A stretch of DNA of 20,913 nt from Chloroflexota bacterium (GTDB taxonomy: Bacteria > Chloroflexota > Dehalococcoidia > Lucifugimonadales > VGZR01). Both the position numbers and the translations under genes were made by a program. Positions 1-7,717 of this stretch are shown here, in pieces (positions within the stretch are counted from its first letter, which is position 1; each line of letters starts with the position of its first letter). The notes below the pieces were generated by a model. That model was given only the letters and a program-made list of their open reading frames with translations, searched no databases and was not told where the DNA came from. The stretch covers positions 1-20,913 of the forward strand of contig JAQBWG010000008.1 of the NCBI GenBank assembly GCA_027625225.1, given 5' to 3'.

Positions 1-359
1 GCAAAGCCATACATCCAAGTTATGTAGAGGGCCAATTGCAGGGTGGGAGCGTTCAGGGCATTGGTTGGGCTCTAAATGAAGAGTACTTCTACAATCGCTC
101 CGGCCAAATGACCAACGCTAGCTTCTTGGATTATAGGATGCCCACCATGTATGACATGCCGATGATTGACACGGTTATCGTCGAAGTGCCAAACCCCGGG
201 CATCCGTACGGAGTGCGTGGTGTGGGCGAGGTTCCGATTGTCCCGCCACCCGCCGCTATCGCGAATGCTATTCACGACGCCGTAGGTGTTCGCATCAATC
301 GTCTGCCGATGAATCCACAGACGATAATGGAGTTCATCTGGCAGAAGAATAAGAAGTAG
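1..359 (+). CDS. Xanthine dehydrogenase-family molybdopterin-binding subunit, C-terminal part (5' end outside window)
   Basis: The frame is open from the left edge (first full codon at position 3) to a TAG at 357-359, so this is the last 118 or so residues of a longer gene. Members of this family are the large subunits of molybdenum hydroxylases, which oxidise aldehydes, purines or other N-heterocycles. The visible part holds the C-terminal signature with GVRGVGE; its Glu corresponds to the catalytic general base of the family. It also has the proline-rich VPPPAAIANAI segment. It aligns without gaps to the C-terminus of the complete gene at 738-3071, about three quarters identical by eye, so the two are tandem paralogs. 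Synonymous positions differ widely, which points to an old duplication rather than a recent one. The substrate cannot be told. A TTG at 36 is not the real start, because matching sequence continues upstream of it. Confidence 0.92.
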   Translation, partial: KAIHPSYVEGQLQGGSVQGIGWALNEEYFYNRSGQMTNASFLDYRMPTMYDMPMIDTVIVEVPNPGHPYGVRGVGEVPIVPPPAAIANAIHDAVGVRINRLPMNPQTIMEFIWQKNKK

Positions 360-372
360 TGGCCGACTCCTG

Positions 373-651
373 ATGGCCCAGGTGTTTATCCCATCGTTAA
401 TGCAAAAGGTTACGAAGGGCGAGAGTCAAGTAGAAGTGCCTGGCAAAACGGTGCGCGAAGTCATTAACAACCTGGAAGAAAGATATCCAGGAATTAAGGA
501 TCGCTTGGTAGATGGATTCCGCATCAAGGGAAACATCAACGTGGCTGTTGATGGAGAGGTAACTACTTTGGGATTGCTGGCGGAAGTGGAAGAAAATAGT
601 GAAGTTCACTTTCTTCCCGCCATAGGGGGCGGTGCCCTCAGTTTACGGTAG
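373..651 (+). CDS. MoaD/ThiS/CysO-like ubiquitin-fold sulfur carrier with C-terminal tail
   Basis: This 92-residue protein has the pattern of the MoaD/ThiS/CysO beta-grasp family: an IPSL opening strand, a VREVINNLEERYPGI helix, NVAVDGE, and VHFLPAIGGG near the end. Family members carry sulfur as a C-terminal Gly-Gly thiocarboxylate for molybdopterin, thiamine, cysteine or homocysteine synthesis. The overall pattern resembles CysO more than classical MoaD, by eye. The Gly run (85-87) is not terminal: residues ALSLR follow. A tail like this must be cut off before activation, as reported for some carriers processed by JAMM-type proteases. The gene starts 13 bases after the preceding molybdenum-subunit gene and is followed by another one, so co-transcription is likely. 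A role in molybdenum cofactor supply is inferred from context only. No clear Shine-Dalgarno site is visible before the ATG. Confidence 0.85.
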   Translation: MAQVFIPSLMQKVTKGESQVEVPGKTVREVINNLEERYPGIKDRLVDGFRIKGNINVAVDGEVTTLGLLAEVEENSEVHFLPAIGGGALSLR

Positions 652-657
652 ATTGAG

Positions 658-688
658 GTATAGGGGCGCACATCGTGCGCCCCTATAC
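658..688. repeat. Perfect 14-bp inverted repeat (REP-like hairpin)
   Basis: Arms 658-671 and 675-688 are exact reverse complements (GTATAGGGGCGCAC with GTGCGCCCCTATAC) around a 3-base loop ATC. The hairpin begins 6 bases after the sulfur-carrier stop codon. There is no U-tract after it, so it is a poor intrinsic terminator. It looks more like a REP-type element or a hairpin that stabilises transcript ends between the two genes. Repeat status needs other genomic copies, which this window does not contain. Confidence 0.8.
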
Positions 689-737
689 GTTAAAAATGTT
701 GTCCGCTAGTTTGAAGTTTCTTGGGGAGGTATAGACC

Positions 738-3071
738 ATGACTACTGCATATGAGCCAAACAAGGTGATGGCTACCGGAAAATACGATGTGATAGGCACT
801 CGTCCCATTCGTCACGATGGCGCGGATAAAGTCACAGGACGCGCAAAATACGGTGCAGACATCCAGTTGAACGGTTTGCTGCAAGGGAAGATTCTTCGAA
901 GTCCTCATGCACATGCCATAATTAAGTCAATTGATACGAGCAAGGCGGAGAAGCTTCCTGGCGTGTTTGCCGTAGTCACGGGTAAAGACCTGCCTAAATC
1001 AAAGGCTGGCGATACCGCAGACTTTGGTCTTGGGCCTCAGCCGATGAAGTATCTTCGCGATAACGCTATCGCTAGTGATAAAGTGCTCTACGAAGGACAT
1101 GCGGTAGCCGCTGTGGCCGCTATCAATGCCCACGTTGCTGAAGAGGCAATAGCACTCATAGATGTGAAATATGAAGTCTTGCCTCCAGTACTCACTGCGC
1201 CAGAGGGCATCAAGTCTACTGGCAACGCTATTTTGCATAGCGACCTTCGAACGATGGAAGGTGGCGCTCCCAAATCGGGTAAGACCAACGTAGCGTCCCG
1301 CTTCCAGCACAAAATGGGCGACATTAAGAAGGGCTTCAAGGAAGCCGATGTCGTTATCGAACGAGAGTTCAATACGGCAACTGTTCACCAAGGCTACATC
1401 GAGCCGCAGAACGTCACCGCAGTTTGGAACAATGATGGTCGGCTCCACATTTGGATCAGCACACAAGGGCCGTTCGAGTATCGCAAGGCGTTGTCTCTTG
1501 CGCTGGGTCTGCCAATCTCGGACGTGAAGGTCACGCCGATGGAAATCGGTGGGGGTTTCGGCGGGAAGTTCCCGCTGTATCACGAGGCGGCCGCAGCACT
1601 ATTGTCAAAAAAGGCAAACCGGCCGGTAAAGATTGTCATGTCGCGCCGTGAGGTGTTTGAGGGCACTGGTCCGACGCCAGGCTCGTACATCAAGGTTAAA
1701 CTTGGCGCCAAAAAGAACGGCAAGATTATTGCTGCCCAAGGCTACCTTGCCTACGAAGCAGGTGCATACCCCGGTTCGCCCGTAGATGCAGCCGGAATGT
1801 GCATATTCACTGCATATGACATCCCTAACGTAGTCATTGATGGTGCGGATGTGGTGGTCAATAAGCCGAAGACGGCTGCGTATCGGGCCCCCGGTGCTAC
1901 GAATGCGGCGTTCGCTACGGAAACAGTGCTCGACGAAATCGCCGATAAGCTGAAAATAGATCCCATAGACATTCGACTTATGAACGCGGCTAAAGAAGGC
2001 ACACGACGCGCCGATGGGCCGGTATTCCCGAAAGTCGGTTGTATTGAAGTGCTGGAGGCAATGAAGAACCATCCGCACTACAAGACGCCACTTAAGGGCA
2101 AGAACGTTGGTCGTGGTATCGCAGTCGGCTTCTGGTTCAACGCCGGTCTCCAATCAAGTGCCACAGTGAGCGTCAATGCCGATGGCACCATTAACCTCGT
2201 GGAAGGTAACCCGGACATTGGCGGCTCTCGGGCCTCGTTGGCCATGCAAGCTGCCGAGGTACTGACAATCAGAGCCGAAGATGTTCACCCGTCCATCACG
2301 GACACCGACAACATCGGCTTTACTTTTGGCACCGGTGGTAGCAGAACAACGTTTGCCACAGGTTGGGCTGTCTACGAAGCGGCTAACGACGTAAAAAGAC
2401 AGCTTATCGAACGTGCGGCGAAGATCTGGGGAGTCAAAGCCAAGGATATTGAACTGTCGAAGGGCTATTTCAAATCCAAGACTGACTCTGAGTTGAAGAT
2501 GAGCTTCAAAGACCTCTCAGGACAGCTCAATGAGACTGGCGGTCCGGTATTGGGTCGCGGTACGGTGAACCCTCCCGGTGTGGGCGGTGCGTTCGCAGGC
2601 AACATCGTTGACGTTGAGGTTGACCCGGAGACAGGTAAAACTCAAGTGAAACGATTCACGGTGGTTCAGGATGCAGGCAAAGCGGTCCACCCGAGTTACG
2701 TCGAAGGTCAGATGCAAGGTGGCAGCGTACAAGGCGTAGGATGGGGCCTGACCGAAGAATACTTCTACAACCAGAAGGGCCAGATGGCTAACTCGAGCCT
2801 CCTGGATTACCGTCTGATGACGTCATACGACCTCCCCATGATTGACACGGTCATTGTTGAGGTACCCAACCCCGGTCACCCCTATGGTGTGCGTGGTGTC
2901 GGTGAGGTGAACATCGTTCCTCCGCCTGCAGCGTTGGCAAATGCCATCTATGATGCTGTTGGCGTCCGAATGGACCGCCTTCCTATGAACCCTGCTGCCG
3001 TCATGGAAGCAACATGGGAACAGAAGCGTGGCAAGAGCGGCGCGAAGGCAAAGGCCACCAAGAAAAAGTAA
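738..3071 (+). CDS. Xanthine dehydrogenase-family protein, molybdopterin-binding subunit
   Basis: This 777-residue protein is a full-length molybdenum hydroxylase large subunit. The N-terminal part (about 20-150) is the aldehyde oxidase/xanthine dehydrogenase a/b hammerhead domain. The rest binds the molybdopterin cofactor, with GGGFGGK at 271-277, AYRAPG at 381-386 and GVGE at 720-723, where Glu723 is the likely catalytic base. AYRAPG rather than AYRCSFR argues against a form I CO dehydrogenase. The C-terminus carries a short Lys/Ala-rich tail (about 764-777) that the upstream paralog lacks. The start is well fixed: GGGGAGG at 723-729 lies 8 bases before the ATG. Iron-sulfur and FAD subunits are not in this window; they may lie upstream. 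The substrate is unknown. A terminator follows at 3101-3145. Confidence 0.95.
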   Translation: MTTAYEPNKVMATGKYDVIGTRPIRHDGADKVTGRAKYGADIQLNGLLQGKILRSPHAHAIIKSIDTSKAEKLPGVFAVVTGKDLPKSKAGDTADFGLGPQPMKYLRDNAIASDKVLYEGHAVAAVAAINAHVAEEAIALIDVKYEVLPPVLTAPEGIKSTGNAILHSDLRTMEGGAPKSGKTNVASRFQHKMGDIKKGFKEADVVIEREFNTATVHQGYIEPQNVTAVWNNDGRLHIWISTQGPFEYRKALSLALGLPISDVKVTPMEIGGGFGGKFPLYHEAAAALLSKKANRPVKIVMSRREVFEGTGPTPGSYIKVKLGAKKNGKIIAAQGYLAYEAGAYPGSPVDAAGMCIFTAYDIPNVVIDGADVVVNKPKTAAYRAPGATNAAFATETVLDEIADKLKIDPIDIRLMNAAKEGTRRADGPVFPKVGCIEVLEAMKNHPHYKTPLKGKNVGRGIAVGFWFNAGLQSSATVSVNADGTINLVEGNPDIGGSRASLAMQAAEVLTIRAEDVHPSITDTDNIGFTFGTGGSRTTFATGWAVYEAANDVKRQLIERAAKIWGVKAKDIELSKGYFKSKTDSELKMSFKDLSGQLNETGGPVLGRGTVNPPGVGGAFAGNIVDVEVDPETGKTQVKRFTVVQDAGKAVHPSYVEGQMQGGSVQGVGWGLTEEYFYNQKGQMANSSLLDYRLMTSYDLPMIDTVIVEVPNPGHPYGVRGVGEVNIVPPPAALANAIYDAVGVRMDRLPMNPAAVMEATWEQKRGKSGAKAKATKKK

Positions 3072-3100
3072 AATATAGCTGCTTTACGAAGCGGCAATCA

Positions 3101-3145
3101 AAACGGGTCGGCGTGGATAGTAAATATACGCCGACCCGTTTGTTT
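3101..3145 (+). terminator. Rho-independent terminator after the molybdenum-enzyme block
   Basis: A perfect 14-bp stem is formed by 3101-3114 (AAACGGGTCGGCGT) and 3128-3141, around a 13-base A/T-rich loop, and the right arm runs into TTTGTTT. It sits 29 bases after the stop of the molybdopterin subunit gene and ends transcription of that block. Confidence 0.85.
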
Positions 3146-3167
3146 GGAGAACCCATAAAGCTATAGT
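3139..3167 (+). promoter_or_regulatory. Candidate sigma-70-type promoter of the DapA-family gene
   Basis: TTTGTT at 3139-3144 is 17 bases from TATAGT at 3162-3167 (TTGTTT at 3140 gives 16). The -35 overlaps the T-rich end of the preceding terminator. The ten bases AGCTATAGTG around the -10 recur exactly at the promoter candidate before the next gene (4136-4145). Seen by eye only. Confidence 0.4.
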
Positions 3168-3181
3168 GTCGGGGGCAAACA

Positions 3182-4105
3182 ATGGTTCAGCACAAATATA
3201 CAGGCGTCATGGTTCCAATCCTAACCCCGTTAACACCAGATATGGAAGTAGACGTCCCCTCGTTAAAGCGATTGGTACGTTATCTGTTGGACAACGGCGT
3301 TCATGGCATATGGGCGTCAGGCACCACCGCAGAGTTCCCTGCTCTCGATAACCATGAACGTATAGTGAGCATAATTGCAGTTGTAGACGAGGTGGCGGGC
3401 AAAGTGCCGGTGATTGCGAATGTCTCCCGTGCTAGTACCGACCTGACTGCCGAATTGGGGAAAGAACTCCGTGAGAGTGGAGTAGATGCGATTGCCGCAA
3501 CCCCTCCGTACTACTATTCTCAAACACCCGACGAAATGCTCACTCACTTCCGGTTTATCCATGACGAGGTACGGTTGCCCCTGTGGGTATACAACATCCC
3601 CCCGATGGTAAAGACACCTGTACCGCCTGCGACAGTGGTCGAGTTGGCCGCTGAAGGCGCGATTGAAGGTATCAAGGACAGTTCGGGTACAGGTGAACTA
3701 CTCGCGGAATTGAACATCAGATGTGCTCAAGCGGACGTTCTGCTTTACCGCATGCTGGGAACCACACTACGTATCACTTCAGCAACTCGCCTTGGTGCTC
3801 ATGGTGTTATCCCTGGCATAGCCAACCTGATTCCGAAGATATCGGTAAAGGGCTGGGAAGCCGGTATTGCTGGCAATTGGGACATGACCGAAGCATACGA
3901 CGCCAAGTTAATGATTGCCGACAAAATACAGAAACTGGGTGCAGGTGGAAGTCTGCAAGCCTCCATATACTCTGGCTTAAAGGCTGCGCTAAAATTGATG
4001 GGAGTCATTGACCACGACACAATTACGCGACCGCTTCGGTCGTTGAATGAGACAGAACGAAAGGCGATTCCAGCACTTTTGCGTGAACTTGAACTGTTGA
4101 GTTAA
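3182..4105 (+). CDS. Dihydrodipicolinate synthase / N-acetylneuraminate lyase-family protein
   Basis: This 307-residue protein has the usual length and order of motifs for the class I aldolase (Schiff-base) family. A GTTAE phosphate/pyruvate loop lies at 47-51 (GTTGE is more common), the catalytic Tyr is Tyr137 in the YNIP motif, and the Schiff-base lysine is Lys165 in GIKDSSG. Members condense or cleave pyruvate or 2-oxo acids with aldehydes. Many are true DapA enzymes of lysine synthesis, but many others are sugar-acid or amino-acid lyases. No dapB or other lysine gene is nearby, and the gene follows a molybdenum hydroxylase block, so I do not assign dapA. The ATG at 3182 has a G-rich stretch (GGGGG, about 3171-3175) 6 bases upstream. 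It appears to be transcribed on its own from a promoter just before it. Confidence 0.9.
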   Translation: MVQHKYTGVMVPILTPLTPDMEVDVPSLKRLVRYLLDNGVHGIWASGTTAEFPALDNHERIVSIIAVVDEVAGKVPVIANVSRASTDLTAELGKELRESGVDAIAATPPYYYSQTPDEMLTHFRFIHDEVRLPLWVYNIPPMVKTPVPPATVVELAAEGAIEGIKDSSGTGELLAELNIRCAQADVLLYRMLGTTLRITSATRLGAHGVIPGIANLIPKISVKGWEAGIAGNWDMTEAYDAKLMIADKIQKLGAGGSLQASIYSGLKAALKLMGVIDHDTITRPLRSLNETERKAIPALLRELELLS

Positions 4106-4115
4106 CTAATTTAAG

Positions 4116-4144
4116 TTGCTTTGTTTGGATTCTCTAGCTATAGT
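4116..4144 (+). promoter_or_regulatory. Candidate promoter of the methyltransferase gene
   Basis: TTGCTT at 4116-4121 and TATAGT at 4139-4144 are separated by exactly 17 bases. The start codon lies about 30 bases downstream. The AGCTATAGTG box is identical to that in the preceding gene's promoter candidate. Confidence 0.5.
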
Positions 4145-4160
4145 GAAACAATGTCGTCCT

Positions 4161-4167
4161 GAGAGGT
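4161..4167 (+). promoter_or_regulatory. Shine-Dalgarno site that decides the methyltransferase start
   Basis: GAGAGGT overlaps an in-frame GTG at 4166, so that codon cannot use it. It is 7 bases before the ATG at 4175, which is therefore the preferred start. Confidence 0.6.
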
Positions 4168-4174
4168 GCAATGG

Positions 4175-5017
4175 ATGGTAGCCGTTAAGGAAACAGGCGT
4201 GGCCTCTGAAGAATATACATTCGCAACATTCTCTGAAAATCCGTTCTACTACGAGCTCAATGGAAAGCTTGTGGACATGGCGGAGGTTCAGTCTAGAGAG
4301 AAAATCATGGATCTTGCCTGTGGTACAGGCGGGGTCACTAGACTTGTACTTGAACGGCTGAGAGGCGCACGAAACAGTGTAATCATCTGTATTGATCATT
4401 CTGCAAGTGCCTTGCGCCAAGCACGAGAATCTCTTAAGGAACGAAAAGAAGCTGCCTTATTGTTCGTGCAATCACGTGTCGAGCAGCTTACCGAAGCAAT
4501 CAAGGGAAAAGTGGATGCAGTGTTTTATTGCAACGCCATCCACTATGTACCCGACAAAGACGAGCTGCTACGCCGCATAGCCGATGTTATAAAGCCTGGT
4601 GGTGTATTCGCATTCAACACATCCTTCTACGAAGGGCCCTTAGAGCCCGAGGCGGTTGCCTTCTACCGAAAGTGGATGCTGAAGGCCATGCGGGTTCTCA
4701 AGCAGGATTACGGCCTATCACTCCAAAAGTCGGAGAAAGTGGAATCCCGAAAACACCTTACCGCTGATGACTACAAAGCATTGGTGGAGCGTCACGGGTT
4801 TAAGATAAAAACACAGATTGTTGATGCTGTGAAGGTGCCTTTACAGGGTTGGATAGACATCAGCAAATTCAAAGACTTTATCGAGGGCTCGATGCCCGGA
4901 GTACCGTTAGACAAAGCTAGCGCTGCGCTGATTAAAGCAGTAAAGCAGACTTATGAAGAGATGAAAATCACCTACGTCGCACGAAATTGGCTGGACGTAG
5001 TGGCCGTTCGGGTGTAG
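4175..5017 (+). CDS. Class I SAM-dependent methyltransferase, substrate unknown
   Basis: This 280-residue protein has a Rossmann-type methyltransferase core. Motif I is DLACGTGG at 46-53, the acidic residue that binds the SAM ribose is likely Asp74 in CIDHS, and a VIKPGGVFAFNTS strand lies at about 138-150. The C-terminal third (about 155-280) is outside the core and may form a substrate lid. The general pattern resembles small-molecule methyltransferases of the UbiE/COQ5 type, but key family signatures are missing and I cannot name a substrate. A longer start at GTG 4166 is possible but less likely, because the ribosome site overlaps it. The gene converges on manC, with only 6 bases between the two stop codons and no terminator between them. 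Confidence 0.85.
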   Translation: MVAVKETGVASEEYTFATFSENPFYYELNGKLVDMAEVQSREKIMDLACGTGGVTRLVLERLRGARNSVIICIDHSASALRQARESLKERKEAALLFVQSRVEQLTEAIKGKVDAVFYCNAIHYVPDKDELLRRIADVIKPGGVFAFNTSFYEGPLEPEAVAFYRKWMLKAMRVLKQDYGLSLQKSEKVESRKHLTADDYKALVERHGFKIKTQIVDAVKVPLQGWIDISKFKDFIEGSMPGVPLDKASAALIKAVKQTYEEMKITYVARNWLDVVAVRV

Positions 5018-5023
5018 TTCGGA

Positions 5024-6484
5024 CTACTCTTCTGTTACGGCATTCGAATCCAGGTGCCGATTGTAGTCGTCCGCAAAGCGTTCGATATCGTCTTCTCCTA
5101 GATAAGCGCCTGATTGAACCTCGATGATTTCGAGCGGCTCGTCACCAGGGTTTTCTAGACGGTGCTTTGTCCCCTGCGGCACATACGTGGATTGATTCTC
5201 TTTAAGCACGAATGTTTCCCCATCTCTAATGACACGCGCTTCCCCGCGAACGACAACCCAATGTTCAGCTCGATGCTGATGGCGCTGTAGCGAGAGTGCC
5301 GAGTGAGGGCTCACGTTGATACGTTTTACCTGGAACCCCTTGCCGCTATCCAATATTTCGTACCAACCCCAGGGCCTATGAACTTGCTGTTGAACGATAT
5401 GTTCCTGGCGGTTCTCTAACTTTAAGCGCGAAACGATTTGGCGAACATCCTGTGCTTGACTTCTTTCGGCAACCAAGATTGCATCGGCCGTCTCAATCAC
5501 AACGTCTTTGAGTCCGATTGCACCGACTAAACGGTTTCGTGAAATGACCAGAGAGTCTTTCATGTTGTGGAGATACACATCTCCTTGGATAAGATTCCCG
5601 TCAGCATCATGCTCTCCTGCCTCCCAAACAGCCGACCATGCTCCGACATCGGACCATCCCGCGTCCAAGGGAATCACAGCACAAATCCCGGAAGCCTGGG
5701 CAGAGACTGGTTCCATCACCGCATAATCTATCGAATCGCTGGGCGAGGAATGAAAAATATCTCCATCGGGCCGGAAGAAAAGATGGTCTTCCTCACCAGC
5801 CTCGAAAGCTTTTCTGCAAGCCTGTTCGATATCCGGTCGGTAGCGCTTGAGTTGTCCAAGCCAAACTGAAGCCCGCATCATGAATATGCCACTGTTCCAC
5901 AGATAGTTCCCAGACTTGAGGTATCTCTGAGCAGTATCGGCATCTGGTTTCTCGACAAATGACTTAACGATGAAACCTGATGTAATGCCTATAGGCTCGC
6001 CCTTGTTGATGTATCCATAGCCCGTCTCAGGGCTGACAGGGACGACCCCAAATGTCACAAGTGAATCTTGTTCGGCCAGTTTATGTCCTGCCTGTACCGC
6101 CCTGTGAAATTCACCAATATTTTGAATGAGATGGTCTGCAGGCATTACCAGCATCACGGGATCGTCGCCCGTGTTTATGATGTGAAGCGCGGCGAGGGTA
6201 AGAGCAGGGGCAGTATTACGACCGGTCGGTTCCAAGATAACCGCTGTTGGAGTAAACCCGGCTGCTTGAGCCTGGTCTGTCACCAAGAAACGGTGTGTTT
6301 CGCTGGTGACCACGATAGGATTACCAACACCCTCAATGCCCTCCACGCGTGTGAGGGTTTCTTGGAAAAGACTGCGTTCGCCCATCAGCCCTATAAACTG
6401 TTTGGGCTGATACTGACGGGATAACGGCCATAGGCGGGTCCCGGAACCGCCGGCAAGAATAACCGGCGTTATTTTAGAATCCAT
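5024..6484 (-). CDS. manC: Mannose-1-phosphate guanylyltransferase / mannose-6-phosphate isomerase (type II)
   Basis: This 486-residue enzyme has the two-domain plan of AlgA/CpsB/ManC proteins, which make GDP-mannose for polysaccharides and glycans. The N-terminal nucleotidyltransferase has AGGSGTRLWP at 11-20, PADH at 115-118 and FVEKPD at 176-181. The C-terminal cupin isomerase begins at RPWGWY (370-375) and carries likely metal ligands His402, His404, Glu407 and His441. Length and motif order match the bifunctional family. The ATG at 6484 has only a weak ribosome site. The gene is divergent from tdh across 192 bases (6485-6676), in which I see no confident promoter. No other sugar-nucleotide gene is adjacent, so it stands alone here. 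Confidence 0.94.
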   Translation of the reverse strand: MDSKITPVILAGGSGTRLWPLSRQYQPKQFIGLMGERSLFQETLTRVEGIEGVGNPIVVTSETHRFLVTDQAQAAGFTPTAVILEPTGRNTAPALTLAALHIINTGDDPVMLVMPADHLIQNIGEFHRAVQAGHKLAEQDSLVTFGVVPVSPETGYGYINKGEPIGITSGFIVKSFVEKPDADTAQRYLKSGNYLWNSGIFMMRASVWLGQLKRYRPDIEQACRKAFEAGEEDHLFFRPDGDIFHSSPSDSIDYAVMEPVSAQASGICAVIPLDAGWSDVGAWSAVWEAGEHDADGNLIQGDVYLHNMKDSLVISRNRLVGAIGLKDVVIETADAILVAERSQAQDVRQIVSRLKLENRQEHIVQQQVHRPWGWYEILDSGKGFQVKRINVSPHSALSLQRHQHRAEHWVVVRGEARVIRDGETFVLKENQSTYVPQGTKHRLENPGDEPLEIIEVQSGAYLGEDDIERFADDYNRHLDSNAVTEE

Positions 6485-6676
6485 ATATCATTCCATTGCG
6501 ACGCAAATATACGAACAACAAGTCGCAAGTTGCATGTATTACTCAGATGGTATGTAGCGGATTATATAGGGTCAACGTATGTTGAGGTCTCAATATCTCC
6601 ACGGTGAAGCATCGAAGCTACCAGTGTATGATGAGGCGAACATTCCAGTATGGGTTGGAAGGGGATGCCACAAACG

Positions 6677-7717
6677 ATGAAAGCGGTTCGAAAAAAAGCT
6701 CCAAGCGAAGGATTTACCCTTGAAGATGTTCCTATCCCATCTGTTGGAGCGGACGAAGTCCTCATAAAGATAGAGGCGGCGAGCATTTGCGGGACGGATT
6801 TGCATATTTGGTCGTGGGACGAATCAATTAGACATATCGTTAGGCCGCCGGTGACCGTTGGTCACGAGATGACAGGTACAATAGCAGAAGTGGGGAAGAA
6901 CGTAAAAGAATTCAAAGAAGGCGATTACGTATCCCCTGAAAGCCACATCACCTGCGGAACATGTAGCGAATGTATGGCATCCCGATTACATATGTGTGTA
7001 CGGAACAGAACCCTGGGTATGAATATGGATGGAGGCTTTGCAGAGTATGTAAAAGTACCGGCTAATGTACTGTGGCGAAATAACCGAGATAAACTCCCAC
7101 CGGAAATCGCTACACTCCAAGAACCGTTTGGCAACGCGATGTATGCGACTAAAGACTACGATCTTGCCGGCAAAAAAGTAGCGGTTTTAGGATGCGGGCC
7201 CATCGGACTTTTCACCATCGGCATCATCAAGGCCGCAGGCGCCGACCGTATCGCTGCCTCCGACACCAAACCGTATCGGCTGGGCCTTGCTGAGCAGATG
7301 GGTGCGACCGATCTATTCAACCCCGTTAGCGATGGCGATGCAGCGGAATGGCTTACAGCTATAGGCGATGGCGAAGGCGTAGATATCGTGTTTGAGATGA
7401 GCGGAGCCCAGGCAGCAATGGACACAGCCTTCAAAGGTGTACGCAAAGGTGGCGGTGTGACATTGTTTGGCATTCCAACTGGGCCCGTAACGCTGGACGT
7501 GTCCGCCGGGATGATTTTCAAAAACCTGACCATTCAGGCCGTCAGCGGTCGTCGTATCTTCGAAGACTGGTATCGCTCACGGGCATTGCTGGAATCCGGC
7601 GCAGTGAACATCGCCCCACTTGTCTCCAAGCAGATTCCGCTCGATGACATCGAAGAAGGTATACGTCTTCTTCAAGCTGGCGAAGCCTGCAAAATAGTAC
7701 TTAGGCCGAACGGTTAA
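6677..7717 (+). CDS. tdh: L-threonine 3-dehydrogenase
   Basis: This zinc-dependent medium-chain dehydrogenase oxidises L-threonine with NAD+ to 2-amino-3-oxobutyrate, the first step of threonine breakdown to glycine. With the start at 6677, the residue numbers match E. coli Tdh as I recall it: catalytic-zinc Cys38 and His63-Glu64, His90 in SHITCG, and structural-zinc Cys93, Cys96, Cys99 and Cys107. The Rossmann loop GCGPIG lies at 172-177. EPFGNA, EMSGA and the GRRIFEDWY stretch are typical of Tdh rather than sorbitol or alcohol dehydrogenases. Length is 346. In-frame ATGs at 6650 and 6665 are possible starts. A GGAAGGGG stretch at 6657-6664 touches the 6665 codon and sits 12 bases before 6677, so it favours the latter. 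No kbl partner is in the window. The TAA abuts the stop codon of the next, convergent gene. Confidence 0.9.
   Translation: MKAVRKKAPSEGFTLEDVPIPSVGADEVLIKIEAASICGTDLHIWSWDESIRHIVRPPVTVGHEMTGTIAEVGKNVKEFKEGDYVSPESHITCGTCSECMASRLHMCVRNRTLGMNMDGGFAEYVKVPANVLWRNNRDKLPPEIATLQEPFGNAMYATKDYDLAGKKVAVLGCGPIGLFTIGIIKAAGADRIAASDTKPYRLGLAEQMGATDLFNPVSDGDAAEWLTAIGDGEGVDIVFEMSGAQAAMDTAFKGVRKGGGVTLFGIPTGPVTLDVSAGMIFKNLTIQAVSGRRIFEDWYRSRALLESGAVNIAPLVSKQIPLDDIEEGIRLLQAGEACKIVLRPNG

Noticed and set aside
999..1583. 194-residue minus-strand frame opposite the molybdopterin subunit
   Set aside because: A shadow of a well-supported gene, with no ribosome site or family pattern.
738..3071. Form I carbon monoxide dehydrogenase large subunit (CoxL)
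   Set aside because: The active-site loop reads AYRAPG instead of AYRCSFR, so CO oxidation is not supported.
3182..4105. Naming the gene dapA
   Set aside because: The family motifs are shared by many lyases, GTTAE differs from the usual GTTGE, and no lysine-pathway neighbour is present.
4166..5017. GTG at 4166 as the methyltransferase start
   Set aside because: The only ribosome site overlaps this codon; the ATG at 4175 has correct spacing.
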